DNA of 64,000 nt, from assembly GCF_017908035.1 (NCBI RefSeq), contig NZ_JAEQMU010000005.1, forward strand, positions 310,001-374,000, given 5' to 3'. Made by a program: the position numbers and the translations under genes. Origin of the DNA: Sphingobacterium tabacisoli. Lineage in GTDB: Bacteria > Bacteroidota > Bacteroidia > Sphingobacteriales > Sphingobacteriaceae. The notes beneath the pieces are model-generated. The model did not search any database and was not told the origin of the DNA. It saw only the letters and a program-made list of their open reading frames with translations. Below, piece by piece: positions 35,013 to 44,654 of the stretch (the stretch's first letter is position 1; each line of letters begins with the position of its first letter).

Positions 35013-38000
35013 TTAAAAAGTCAAATTCACGTTAAAGCCCATTGAGCGCGTAGATGGGATCTGTCTAAAACTGTTATATCCATCCGTCTGATTGTATAAA
35101 GCCTCTGGATCTCCGATCGTATTGGAAGAATGTCTAATAATAAACAAGTTGTTTCCAACGAATCCCAGACTCGCCTTTTTAATCATTTTTTGCCCTGCAA
35201 GCCATTTCCCCGGTACATCATAGCCAATATAAAGCTCCCTCAATTTGAGGTAATCTCCTTTTGCGGCTGTAACCGTTTGAATAGCACCATAAGCATCCCA
35301 CCATGCTCTATCTCCTTTAGAATATACTTCTGTATTTTCAACGATAGATCCGTCAGCCAGGCGAACCATTGAATTAGGCATAATGAATGGCTTTCTATCG
35401 TATTTTACCGTCTCGGGGTGTGTCCCAGCCTTATACATCCTTGGAATCACTTCGGAGTACATCCAACTTCCCAATCGGGAATCTAATTGAAAACCTAAAG
35501 TGAAAGATTTATAACTGAACCTAGAATTAAAGCCCAACAGATAAGGGGGAACCATAGTACCTAATACTTTTTCATCCTCAGAAGGAATAACATTACCGTC
35601 TTTATCTAGGACGATTTTCCCTCCCTCTCTTTTAAAATCTGTCATACGAAGTGTTGGGTACTGATGATCTTTAATAGCATAAGCTTGTCTAAAAATATTA
35701 AACTCATCGCCTGCATACAGATCTTTGGCTTTAGTATCTGTATAACTGAAATTAACCCCAAAATCCAATGTAATGTCTCCCTTACGAATAGCTGTACCGT
35801 TGATCATCACCTCGATGGTTTTGTTGATAATCCGTCCAGCATTTACAATCGTAGAATTAAATCCGGTGGCACTTGAAATGCCAGCATTAAAGATCTGTCC
35901 ATCTGAATCTGAATATGCATACGCAATATCAGTACGTAACCTGTCATTGAAAAGGCCCAATTGCGTACCAACTTCAAAGGACTTTACAAATTCGGGTTTG
36001 ATCAATAGATTCGGTTCTGACAATGAAGGCGTGAACCCCACTAAACTTCCAAATGGGAAACCCGCAGTTTGACTATAAGCCAAGTTCAACCTATAGGGGT
36101 CTAAGGTTACATTTCCCGTTTTATTATAAGAACTGTAGATACGACCGTAGTTCAATATTTGATTATCACGAAACGCATCAATAGCATCTGTAAACACGAA
36201 TGACGTGCTTATACCAGGAGAAAAGTAACTATTGTTGTTGGGATCTAAAACAGATACCTGATCGTTTCTTCCTGTCAATGTCAAAAACAAATAATTTCTA
36301 TACCCGGCAGTAAACTCGCCATAGGTAGCAAGAGACCTGTATTTTGTCAAGGTAGCCCCTCCTGTAAGCTCCCCTGTTCTTGATCCTTGATTGAAAATAT
36401 CTTCAAATAATAAGTTTGCCGCACTGACGTTAATCTGTTTCGTATTATCCATACGAACATTTTGTCCCAGCAACAACCTGGTAGAAAAATCACCAAAGTC
36501 CTTGTGGAAGTTCAAAATCAAATCATTATTAAATCTTGTAAATCCGCGATGTGTATCGTTTACCGAACCATTTATATTTCTAGTTGCGACATTGGATACC
36601 AACTTACGATTAGTCACCCGACCAGGCTCTGATTGAAAATACAAACCTGTACGATAAGTCGCGTCAAACCAATCTGTAAATTCATAGTTAAATTCCAGCT
36701 TTGAATTGAGTGTGTGCTGATCAAACGTATTTCTATTATTGTCCGCCATAAAGATAGGATTGCGAGTACTCGCAACAGGATTATACCAGTTCAAAGGATG
36801 ATTTGGCGAATTAGGATCCTCCCAATTACGAGCTTCTTTATAATCTATATTTGCAGGTTGTGTATAGACCGACAACCATGGACCATCACCTGTCGTATTA
36901 TTTTTGAAGAATACATAATTCAGATTAAACGATGTATTCAATTTATTAAAACGGCGAGAACCGTTGAATCTAGCACCGGTACGACTAGACTTGTCTCCAG
37001 GAATCACCCCTTTAAGACGTACATCTTGAAGAGACATAAAATAGGTCCCTTTCTCATCACCTCCCGAGAAAGATAAGTCATTCTGCGTAGTAATGCCAGT
37101 ATCAAAAAAGGCTAGGCGATTGTCCTTACTTGGCGCAGCATACACCTTATTCGGTTGCACACCATTAATAGGCAACCCAAAATCTCTTATCTCTCCGTTG
37201 AACTTATCTCCCCACGATTCACTTGTCACAGGACTATAAACGCCATTTTGTCCTTGTCCAAAAGTAGTTTGCGCAGGTGGCAATAGAAATACATTTGAAA
37301 ACGTTGTACTATTGCTGAAATTAATCTGTCCTGTTTGAGCCTTCCCGGATTTTGTGGTAATCATGATTGCTCCATTCACCCCTTCAGATCCATATAATGC
37401 AGCAGCATTCGCGCCTTTCAGCACGGTGATATCTTGTATATCGTTGGGGTTGATACGAGTAATATCCGGCAGAGGCACTCCATCCACAACGTACAATGGA
37501 TCATTCTTATCACGATTCAATGAGCGCGTACCTCTTAATCGGATTTGAATACCCGGATCAGTCTTTCCCGTAGTTAAGTCTGTTGCATTAATTCTTAGGC
37601 CTGCAACTTTGCTTGATAATGCCAAAAGTGGGTTCACGACTTTTCCTAGGTTGAGCTCTTCATTGCTCACGGACTGCGCCGATGTTCCCAATTCCCTAGA
37701 TTGCCGTTTTATTCCGAGCGCTCCAGTAACAATTACCTCAGAAAGCATTTTGAAATCTTTGACCAACACAATCTCGATCTTAGTCTGTCCACTACCAAGT
37801 CGTATCTCCTGCGTCAAATAGCCTATGTGAGATACCACTAATGTCTGTCCTTCGTGTGCACGAATCCGAAAAGAACCTTGAGATCCAGTGATGACGCTAC
37901 CTGATCTGTCATTTTCCTTAACAGAAATAGATACACCTTTTATCGGTGTTCGCTCAAATTCCTCCAAAACATGTCCTTCTACAGTTAAATGTACCTGTCC

Positions 38001-38066
38001 AAACACATCCCCGGAGTAGGTTGCTATGAAAATAAGCAATAAAATAGAAAAGTATTTTTTTATCAT
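35013..38066 (-). CDS. SusC/RagA-family TonB-linked outer-membrane transporter
   Basis: A 1017-residue outer-membrane transporter. A signal peptide ends near YSGDVFGQV (residue 24). A carboxypeptidase-regulatory-like domain (LTVEGHVLEEFERTPIKGVS to about 105) precedes the plug: NPLLALSSKVAGLRI, DPLYVVDGVPLPDITRINPN, and the SusC signature VLKGANAAALYGSEGVNG. The beta-barrel ends with SMGFNVNLTF, an aromatic terminal residue. It is first of a susC-susD unit. Upstream, TTAGA-N5-TCTAA (38113-38127) resembles the other iron boxes (16 of 23 positions). The gene is divergent from the AraC regulator at 38172. Confidence 0.97.
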   Translation of the reverse strand: MIKKYFSILLLIFIATYSGDVFGQVHLTVEGHVLEEFERTPIKGVSISVKENDRSGSVITGSQGSFRIRAHEGQTLVVSHIGYLTQEIRLGSGQTKIEIVLVKDFKMLSEVIVTGALGIKRQSRELGTSAQSVSNEELNLGKVVNPLLALSSKVAGLRINATDLTTGKTDPGIQIRLRGTRSLNRDKNDPLYVVDGVPLPDITRINPNDIQDITVLKGANAAALYGSEGVNGAIMITTKSGKAQTGQINFSNSTTFSNVFLLPPAQTTFGQGQNGVYSPVTSESWGDKFNGEIRDFGLPINGVQPNKVYAAPSKDNRLAFFDTGITTQNDLSFSGGDEKGTYFMSLQDVRLKGVIPGDKSSRTGARFNGSRRFNKLNTSFNLNYVFFKNNTTGDGPWLSVYTQPANIDYKEARNWEDPNSPNHPLNWYNPVASTRNPIFMADNNRNTFDQHTLNSKLEFNYEFTDWFDATYRTGLYFQSEPGRVTNRKLVSNVATRNINGSVNDTHRGFTRFNNDLILNFHKDFGDFSTRLLLGQNVRMDNTKQINVSAANLLFEDIFNQGSRTGELTGGATLTKYRSLATYGEFTAGYRNYLFLTLTGRNDQVSVLDPNNNSYFSPGISTSFVFTDAIDAFRDNQILNYGRIYSSYNKTGNVTLDPYRLNLAYSQTAGFPFGSLVGFTPSLSEPNLLIKPEFVKSFEVGTQLGLFNDRLRTDIAYAYSDSDGQIFNAGISSATGFNSTIVNAGRIINKTIEVMINGTAIRKGDITLDFGVNFSYTDTKAKDLYAGDEFNIFRQAYAIKDHQYPTLRMTDFKREGGKIVLDKDGNVIPSEDEKVLGTMVPPYLLGFNSRFSYKSFTLGFQLDSRLGSWMYSEVIPRMYKAGTHPETVKYDRKPFIMPNSMVRLADGSIVENTEVYSKGDRAWWDAYGAIQTVTAAKGDYLKLRELYIGYDVPGKWLAGQKMIKKASLGFVGNNLFIIRHSSNTIGDPEALYNQTDGYNSFRQIPSTRSMGFNVNLTF

Positions 38067-38102
38067 CCTTGACCTTTTTTAGTTAATACTTGTAAATTTC
38101 CT

Positions 38103-38134
38103 TATCTTTGACTTAGAACAAGTCTAAATAAAGG
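38103..38134. promoter_or_regulatory. Shared SusC/AraC regulatory region with dyad TTAGA-N5-TCTAA
   Basis: TATCTTTG at 38103-38110 is a -7 box towards the AraC gene. The overlapping dyads GACTT-N5-AAGTC (38110-38124) and TTAGA-N5-TCTAA (38113-38127) follow it. Read on the minus strand, TTATTTAGACT is identical to the first 11 bases of the PepSY element. Confidence 0.55.
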
Positions 38135-38171
38135 TTTGTGCCGCAAATCTAGATGTATTCTAAATAACAAA

Positions 38172-39125
38172 ATGACGGAATCAGGAAAAAAAGCTTCAAA
38201 TTCAGAAATCTCAGAATTTCAATCTGAATCCACTGTAGCATGTTCATTGACCTCTACTTCTCTAGATATTCATTATGCGCTGTTGCATGGCACCAATAAT
38301 CAAGAGCTGAGCAGTCCATTAGACGGGTTTCTAAACATCTTATTCCCCGCGTACGAGAACAGTTGCATCTGTCCTTATTTTCTGCAGAAACAGTCCTATA
38401 TAATTCGAGGAGGAGAAAATATTATCCACCCTATTCAAAAAGGTGAAACGCTGGAATGGAAAAACATTTATGAGGATCATCTTGCTATTGCCTTATTTAT
38501 CTCTAATGAGCTATTAGATGACTTTAGAAAAAAATTTGCAGAAGATACCCTCCGTTTTAGTAATGGACTATTGACCAATAGTGATAACAGGACCCGATTA
38601 CTTATCAATCAGCTCATGGCGTACATACGCCATGACAACTATTTAAACCGCTTGCGGATACAGGCCCTATTAATCGAAATTGTTGTACATCAAATCGAAG
38701 GCCTCTATGCGGAGAACGAAAAGCACGAGATCATCCCGAATAAAAACCACTATGACAAGATAGTGCTAGCAAAAAATCTGATTCATAGAGATTTATCAAA
38801 AAACTACACTATCTCTGAGTTGGCAAAGCATGTAGGTACCAACGAGCAATATCTAAAAAAACACTTCAAACAGTATTTTGGTAAAACAGTGATGAATTAC
38901 ATCACGGAAAAGAAAATGGAACACGCCAAAGAATTGATACTGACAGGAGATTACAGGATATCGGACGTTGCACAAATGACGGGCTACAAACATTCCACGC
39001 ATTTTACTTCGGCATTCAAAAAGTATTTTGGCTTTATCCCTAATTCTCTGCGGTATACATTTCTAATCGCGAATGAAGGAGCTCATATGCTTGCCGAATT
39101 TGAAAATTTCATAAATATATTATAA
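38172..39125 (+). CDS. AraC-family transcriptional regulator
   Basis: A 317-residue regulator with the start placed at ATG 38172 (MTESGKKAS), because the upstream TTG frame carries a Cys/Arg-rich segment unlike the family. The N-terminal part is a ligand-sensing domain of unknown specificity. The C-terminal about 100 residues form the two helix-turn-helix units: LSKNYTISELAKHVGTNEQY, then YRISDVAQMTGYKHSTHFTS, FKKYFGFIPNSLRY. AraC proteins of this size beside TonB siderophore receptors, as here, usually activate siderophore uptake genes. It is flanked by divergent susC and the convergent siderophore receptor, so both are candidate targets. Confidence 0.94.
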   Translation: MTESGKKASNSEISEFQSESTVACSLTSTSLDIHYALLHGTNNQELSSPLDGFLNILFPAYENSCICPYFLQKQSYIIRGGENIIHPIQKGETLEWKNIYEDHLAIALFISNELLDDFRKKFAEDTLRFSNGLLTNSDNRTRLLINQLMAYIRHDNYLNRLRIQALLIEIVVHQIEGLYAENEKHEIIPNKNHYDKIVLAKNLIHRDLSKNYTISELAKHVGTNEQYLKKHFKQYFGKTVMNYITEKKMEHAKELILTGDYRISDVAQMTGYKHSTHFTSAFKKYFGFIPNSLRYTFLIANEGAHMLAEFENFINIL

Positions 39126-39169
39126 ACAAGAAAGGCTTTCATAATTAAATGAAAGCCTTTCTTGTTTAT
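39122..39169. terminator. Bidirectional hairpin terminator
   Basis: A 21-bp perfect stem (39122-39142 with 39149-39169) and six-base loop AATTAA. It overlaps the AraC stop codon and precedes the siderophore receptor stop (39182). Confidence 0.93.
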
Positions 39170-39181
39170 GGCATGTTTTAC

Positions 39182-41674
39182 CTAAAACCTGCAAGTCAAT
39201 GTTGTCATGAAATTACGAGGAGCAATAGGATTCACCGAATAATTCTCATGTATAAAATAATTAAGCTCGTTGGTTATATTTGCCATTTTAGCAAGTAAGC
39301 TGAAACGTCCTATCGAATAGCCCAGCGATACATCAACAGTAGTGAACGGATCGACCGGAATTAATCTATTTTCTCCTTTTTCGATATTGATTTTGGAATT
39401 GTTCCAACCTGCATTACGCTTTCCGGTATAGAAAGCCGAAACCCCAAATTTCAACCCTTTAACCGCTCCATCCTGTATAGTATAGAAAGCAGTAGCATTT
39501 CCTGTATGTGCAGTAGTTCCAACCAGCCTTACACCTTCCTCTGAACCCGATGTTTCGACCATTTTCTCCACCATATTACCATTTTTATCCGGCACCATAG
39601 CTTTATACCGTGAAATAGGCAATGTCTCCGTATAACGCATAAAATTATAGGCATACCCCGCCATAATATCAAGGCCAGGCAGTAGGTGTCCTGTAATATC
39701 AAGTTCGATTCCATCGGAAGCTGTTTTTCCAGAAAACTCTTTCATATTGGTATCGCCATTGCCCTCACCATTCGCACCGAACAAGGCCATTTGTGCGAAT
39801 TTGCTATTATTAATACGATACAAAGTTAAATTGGCAGAAAGCGCTCCTTTAAAGAAATCATTCTTAACTCCAGCCTCATAATGGTCGACAATAGAAGGAG
39901 CCAGCGGTTGGTAATTCACGTCATATCCCGTATTTGATGTAAAGTTATTCGTATAACTCACATAGACTGTAGTTGTCGTAAGTGGCTGATAAATCAATCC
40001 AAATTTAGGAGACCATGCTTTGTCTTCTTTTATTGGAACATCATTGTTAGCTAAATCTTTGGGAATCTGTGTTGTCAAAGTATTATTTGCATAATCGAAC
40101 TTATCAGAATATGGTGTACGCTGATACGTAAAGCGAACCCCGGCAAGCACTTTAAATTTTTCAGAAAGCGCAACCATGTCCTGTACAAACGCACCATATC
40201 GATAAACATTTGTTTTAGTCCAGCTGCTATAAGTCGCGTTAGGAATATCTTGCCTCATGCCAGCTTTATAAGGATCGAAAACATCGATTATATCGTATGC
40301 TGTATTTGGTTTACTTGGATCATTTAACCCTGCGAAGATATCATAAGCATAAGCTTTGGTTGCTGCCTGATCTGCATCTCCTCCTAACAGCACTTGATGT
40401 TTAATACCTCCAGTATTAAAAGCTCCTGTTAAATTAATTTGCTGATTCTTTGTAAACTCTTCCGTCTGACTTCTACTCAACGCCCGCGGAGCTAATCCTT
40501 GTGCATTTGCCTGAAGACGTTCAGAGCCATAATAATTACGGTTATAGTTTTGAAGACTTGCTATTGCGCTAATTTTCCAGTTTGCATTAAAATTATGATC
40601 TAAAGCCACCTGTCCATTCGTTGAATTTGTCTTATTAAATGCACCATTCACATTAAGGAAGGTACTTCTTCCGACCGCATCGTTCAATTTACCTTCTACC
40701 GAACCTACACCAAAATCAGGTGTAAAATCTGCCTTCAAGTAATCAAAATTCACATTCAACTCCGTCCGTTCGGAAATTTTATAAAGTACAGAAGGATTCA
40801 CATATACCCTATCTGAAGTGACTACATCTCTATAACTATTTGCCGACTCGCCCGTTCCAACAAAGCGAAAAGCTACCTTATTGGACAACGGTCCATATAT
40901 ATCCAACGTCGGCTTGTATCTGTCCCAACTTCCGTAGCGCATTGACACCTCCCCACCAAGGTCAAATTTGGGCTTTTTAGTAACCAGATTCACAACCGCA
41001 CCACCAGTAACTCCGCCGTACAACATAGCAGCTGAACCTTTAAGAACTTCAACCGACTCTAGCGTACTAGCTTCTATCTGTCCGCCATTATTAGTTCTTG
41101 CGCCATTTTTGAAAATATTGTTTGCTCCTAGACTATAACCCCGAGCATAAAAATTTTCTCCGACACCACCACGGTTCGCTCCCAGCGCAATACCATTCGC
41201 GTTTTTTAAAGCATCGCCTAAAGTATTGATCTGCTGATCAGCAATCACCTGTTTATTGATAATCTGGACTGACTGAGGCAAGTCCTTATCCTGAATTCCA
41301 GATTTCGCCACACCAACGGTCTTATTATTCACCGAATTATATCCCTTAACCTCCACTTGATCAATAGTGTTATTCCCTTTGTGTAGAGTTATCTCGTTTA
41401 ACAATGTTTCACTTCCTCTTGGCACAACTGTCACACGATTCTTTTCAAAACCGACTCCTCCAAATAAAAGTTCAAAAGCTCCTTTCTGAGCCACGTACAA
41501 TTGAAACTGTCCATTTTTATCAGTTTTCGTATAACTATTACCTACCGATATACTGATATCTGGAACAGACTGTCCCTTGGCGTCGATAACCAGTCCTTTG
41601 ACGGTTGTTTGTGCATTTGCGAAAGAACAGGCTCCCAGTGTCCCCATTAATGCAAAAAACAGTTTAGCTCTCAT
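39182..41674 (-). CDS. TonB-dependent siderophore receptor
   Basis: An 830-residue outer-membrane receptor. Signal peptide to about residue 21 (SFANAQ), then a carboxypeptidase-regulatory-like domain (TVKGLVIDAKGQSVPDIS), then the plug: LPQSVQIINKQVIADQQINT, LGDALKNANGIALGANRGG, and VEVLKGSAAMLYGGVTGGAV, which belong to the siderophore receptor class (FhuA/FhuE-like). The barrel ends NFMTTLTCRF. An iron-box-like element lies at 41683-41705, only eight bases before the start, with TATTTTTG at 41716-41709 as the -7 box. It is convergent with the AraC gene. Substrate siderophore not predictable. Confidence 0.96.
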   Translation of the reverse strand: MRAKLFFALMGTLGACSFANAQTTVKGLVIDAKGQSVPDISISVGNSYTKTDKNGQFQLYVAQKGAFELLFGGVGFEKNRVTVVPRGSETLLNEITLHKGNNTIDQVEVKGYNSVNNKTVGVAKSGIQDKDLPQSVQIINKQVIADQQINTLGDALKNANGIALGANRGGVGENFYARGYSLGANNIFKNGARTNNGGQIEASTLESVEVLKGSAAMLYGGVTGGAVVNLVTKKPKFDLGGEVSMRYGSWDRYKPTLDIYGPLSNKVAFRFVGTGESANSYRDVVTSDRVYVNPSVLYKISERTELNVNFDYLKADFTPDFGVGSVEGKLNDAVGRSTFLNVNGAFNKTNSTNGQVALDHNFNANWKISAIASLQNYNRNYYGSERLQANAQGLAPRALSRSQTEEFTKNQQINLTGAFNTGGIKHQVLLGGDADQAATKAYAYDIFAGLNDPSKPNTAYDIIDVFDPYKAGMRQDIPNATYSSWTKTNVYRYGAFVQDMVALSEKFKVLAGVRFTYQRTPYSDKFDYANNTLTTQIPKDLANNDVPIKEDKAWSPKFGLIYQPLTTTTVYVSYTNNFTSNTGYDVNYQPLAPSIVDHYEAGVKNDFFKGALSANLTLYRINNSKFAQMALFGANGEGNGDTNMKEFSGKTASDGIELDITGHLLPGLDIMAGYAYNFMRYTETLPISRYKAMVPDKNGNMVEKMVETSGSEEGVRLVGTTAHTGNATAFYTIQDGAVKGLKFGVSAFYTGKRNAGWNNSKINIEKGENRLIPVDPFTTVDVSLGYSIGRFSLLAKMANITNELNYFIHENYSVNPIAPRNFMTTLTCRF

Positions 41675-41682
41675 ATTTGATT

Positions 41683-41716
41683 TAATTTATACTTATTCTA
41701 AATTGAAGCAAAAATA
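41683..41716 (-). promoter_or_regulatory. Putative iron-box operator and -7 box of the siderophore receptor
   Basis: AATTTA...TAAATT arms (41684-41704) form an imperfect palindrome in the 5' leader; over 23 positions (41683-41705) it matches the PepSY element at 18. TATTTTTG (41716-41709) is upstream, so the start of transcription would lie within the element, as expected for repressor control. Confidence 0.6.
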
Positions 41717-41812
41717 GAGCTACCCTCCTGGTCATAAAATAAAAAATCCGACAAAAAGATTAATAATCCGAAATTTTAGTTCTTTTCATCGTTTAATCTC
41801 AACCATATAAAC

Positions 41813-41844
41813 AAAAAAAGCCGACATGTTTACACACACCGGCT
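41813..41844 (-). terminator. Terminator of the NagB gene
   Basis: On the minus strand AGCCG (41844-41840) pairs with CGGCT (41823-41819); G-T wobble pairs extend the stem and a seven-T run follows (41819-41813). It is 23 bases beyond the stop at 41868. Confidence 0.6.
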
Positions 41845-41867
41845 CTTGCTATTTAATGTATTACTAA

Positions 41868-43790
41868 TTAATCAAACTTCCAACGTACGAATGCCTCTAT
41901 GGCCTCATAGTCTGCAAGCCCCAACTTATGATATAAAGCTGCAGTATCGCTCGTACGGTCTTCAGCACGCACCCAGAATTCACGAGGATCGTCTCCAGGG
42001 AACACAGGGACATCTTTCTGTGATTGGTGTTTAAAGATTGCTAAACGCTTGCGTTTTACCTCTTGAGGAGAAAGCGGAATAGCCATTTCAATCTCATGGA
42101 TCGGATACTCATGCCATGCACCACGGTACAACCACAACCAACAATCTTTTGTCCATTCGTCTGTTTTACGTAGACGCAATAAAGCCTCTAAAATAATGTC
42201 GAAACAAACCTTGTGCGTTCCATGTGGATCAGCGAAATCTCCAGCGGCAAAAACCTGCTGTGGTTTTACTTTACGAAGTAATTCCATCGTTTGTAAGATG
42301 TCATCTTCAAAAGATACCTCTTTAGAGAATTTAGTTCTGTCGTAAAATGGTAGGTTCTGAAAATGAATATTCTCATCTGGCAAGCCCACAAAACGAGCCC
42401 CAGCAATAGCCTCACCCTTACGAATTAATCCCTTTACAGTACGGATTATTTCAGGATCGACCTGATTCGGTTTCTTCGTTTTGAAAAACTCTCTAGCTTC
42501 TGTGTAGATCTTACTTGTAATACCTTGATCGTCATCAATTGCTACAGCAAAGTCTTGTACAAATTCCAAATAACGCAACACATCATCGTCCCAAACAGCA
42601 GTATTTCCAGATGTCTGATAAGCAACATGTACATTATGCCCTTGGTCCGCTAGACGGATGAAAGTACCTCCCATAGAGATCACGTCATCATCCGGGTGTG
42701 GCGAGAAAAGGATCGCATTCTTATGCGCAGGCTCAGCGCGCTCTGGACGGTTGGTATCGTCCACATTAGGCTTTCCCCCGGGCCATCCAGTTATTGTTCG
42801 CTGTAACTCGTTAAAGATTTTAATATTAATATTATACGCAGGTCCCTGTTCAGTGACAAGCTCTGCCATACCATTATTGTTATAGTCTTCATCAGTCAGC
42901 TTTAAAATCGCTTTATTCAATTTTAAAGACAACCAGACTACTGCCTTTTTAGTCAGAAACTCTGTCCACACCACATCGTGTGCCAACCATGGTGTATCGA
43001 ATCGGGTTAGCAATGACGCGGCACCTTCATCCAAGATAAACTCGACATTATTAGACAACTGTAAATAAGTCGCAGGAATCTCCGGAGACATCTCTCCTTC
43101 GACAGCTTTCTTAACGATCTCTGCCTTATTCTCATTCCATGCCATTAGGACAATTTCCTTTGCTTTGAAGATTGTTCCTACCCCCATAGTAATTGCTTTC
43201 GTAGGCACGTATTCTTTACCTCCAAATCCACGAGATGCATCACGGCGTGTCAAATCATCCAATGTCACTAGACGTGTCCCCGAGTTTGGAGCAGATCCAG
43301 GTTCATTAAACCCGATGTGCCCCGTACGTCCAATCCCTAACAATTGAATATCCAATCCTCCTAGCGCTGAAATCTTCTGCTCATAAGCTTCACAGTACGC
43401 CTGTACTTGATTGATATCTATTGTCCCGTCAGGAATATTAATGTTTTCTGCAGGAATATCGATCAGGTCGAAGAGATTTTTCTTCATGAATGTAACGTAA
43501 CTCTGATCAGCTGTAGGCTGCATCGGGAAGTACTCATCCAAATTGAAGGTTACCACATTCTGGAAGCTCAAACCCTCTTCTTTGTGTTGACGAACAAGTT
43601 CTTGATAAACTTTAACAGGTGTTGCTCCTGTTGCTAGACCTAGTACAGCTTTCTCGCCATTTGCTTGCTTTTCTTTAATCAGTGAAGCGATACGATTTGC
43701 AACATGAATAGAAGCATCACTTTGACTTGGATATACCGTTACAGGTACTTTTTCAAAGCGTGTTTCCTCTAATAAATTTAATCTTGCCAT
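41868..43790 (-). CDS. nagB: Glucosamine-6-phosphate deaminase fused to a PIG-L-like deacetylase domain
   Basis: A 640-residue two-domain protein. The N-terminal (1 to about 270) is glucosamine-6-phosphate deaminase (GlcN6P to Fru6P + NH3): LGLATGATPVKVYQELV, NLDEYFPM, LGIGRTGHIGFNEPGS. The C-terminal (about 360-640) is PIG-L/LmbE-type with AILFSPHPDDDVISMGG and a distal DPHGTHKVCF, motifs of Zn-dependent GlcNAc deacetylases. The fusion suggests coupled deacetylation and deamination of amino sugars. It stands alone; a TAAATTTG box lies at 43832-43825. Long relative to stand-alone NagB (about 260 residues) but usual for Bacteroidota. Confidence 0.93.
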   Translation of the reverse strand: MARLNLLEETRFEKVPVTVYPSQSDASIHVANRIASLIKEKQANGEKAVLGLATGATPVKVYQELVRQHKEEGLSFQNVVTFNLDEYFPMQPTADQSYVTFMKKNLFDLIDIPAENINIPDGTIDINQVQAYCEAYEQKISALGGLDIQLLGIGRTGHIGFNEPGSAPNSGTRLVTLDDLTRRDASRGFGGKEYVPTKAITMGVGTIFKAKEIVLMAWNENKAEIVKKAVEGEMSPEIPATYLQLSNNVEFILDEGAASLLTRFDTPWLAHDVVWTEFLTKKAVVWLSLKLNKAILKLTDEDYNNNGMAELVTEQGPAYNINIKIFNELQRTITGWPGGKPNVDDTNRPERAEPAHKNAILFSPHPDDDVISMGGTFIRLADQGHNVHVAYQTSGNTAVWDDDVLRYLEFVQDFAVAIDDDQGITSKIYTEAREFFKTKKPNQVDPEIIRTVKGLIRKGEAIAGARFVGLPDENIHFQNLPFYDRTKFSKEVSFEDDILQTMELLRKVKPQQVFAAGDFADPHGTHKVCFDIILEALLRLRKTDEWTKDCWLWLYRGAWHEYPIHEIEMAIPLSPQEVKRKRLAIFKHQSQKDVPVFPGDDPREFWVRAEDRTSDTAALYHKLGLADYEAIEAFVRWKFD

Positions 43791-43954
43791 TTATGAGGTA
43801 ATAAATATGATAAATCGTGAATAGCAAATTTAACAATAATATGAGCTTTTCGTAAATAAAAGTGCAATTAAAAAATAATTTTAAAATCATTTTAACATAT
43901 CTCCTATCAATTTATTTGCTCTTTTTATCTAAGTTTGAATAAAATAGCTATAAC

Positions 43955-44620
43955 ATGAACAGACTTCTCGCTTTATTCTTAACTATAATTCCGTTTTTAT
44001 TAACGGCACAATCTAAAGATGATTTAATAAAAGAGATCAAAGCCAATCCATCTCAGACAGAGACAATCCGGCTTATCCAACGTGTGGGGGGCTATGATCC
44101 GGACTACAAAGAGATGGAAGCCCTGTTCAAAACCCTCGATAAGAGTGTAAAAAAGACAAATGAAGGTAAACTATTCCAGCGCTATCTAAAAAATCTATCC
44201 AATGTTGCTATTGGCAAAAAAGCCCCTGGAATTACGCAGTTTGATCTGGAAGGCAATCCCTACGGTCTACAGAATCTGAAAGGGAAATACGTTCTAGTAG
44301 ACTTTTGGGCTTCTTGGTGCCCTCCTTGCCGTGCAGAAAACCCAAATCTGGTAGCTGCGTATGCAGAATTCAAAGACCGCAATTTTGAAATACTTGGTGT
44401 ATCATTTGACCGGGAGTTTGACTCTTGGAAAAAAGCAATTGCAGACGACAACTTAACCTGGAAGCACATCTCAGATTTACAATACTGGAACAATGGCGCC
44501 TCCATTCCTTACGGTATCAAGGCAATTCCACAAAATGTCCTTGTTGACCCTAACGGGATCATTATCGGACGGAACCTACACGGCGAGGATCTGAAGAAAA
44601 AATTAAGGGAGATATTATAA
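43955..44620 (+). CDS. Exported thioredoxin-like protein (TlpA family)
   Basis: A 221-residue periplasmic thiol-disulphide oxidoreductase. A signal peptide ends near LTAQS (residue 19). A short helical region (about 25-80) precedes the redox domain: GKKAPGITQFDLEGNPYGLQ, LVDFWASWCPPCRAENPNL with catalytic CPPC, and AIPQNVLVDPNGIIIG with the cis-Pro. It lacks the DUF4369 domain present in the paralogue at 4777-5910. A TAAGTTTG box at 43930-43937 is 17 bp upstream of the start. Its stop codon lies inside its own terminator hairpin. Confidence 0.92.
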   Translation: MNRLLALFLTIIPFLLTAQSKDDLIKEIKANPSQTETIRLIQRVGGYDPDYKEMEALFKTLDKSVKKTNEGKLFQRYLKNLSNVAIGKKAPGITQFDLEGNPYGLQNLKGKYVLVDFWASWCPPCRAENPNLVAAYAEFKDRNFEILGVSFDREFDSWKKAIADDNLTWKHISDLQYWNNGASIPYGIKAIPQNVLVDPNGIIIGRNLHGEDLKKKLREIL

Positions 44621-44637
44621 ATATCTCCCTTTTTTTA
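44606..44637 (+). terminator. Terminator overlapping the thioredoxin stop codon
   Basis: A ten-bp stem (44606-44615 AGGGAGATAT with 44621-44630) and a five-base loop containing most of the TAA stop (44618-44620), followed by seven T residues. Confidence 0.88.
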
Positions 44638-44654
44638 TCACCTGCATCTTTTCT

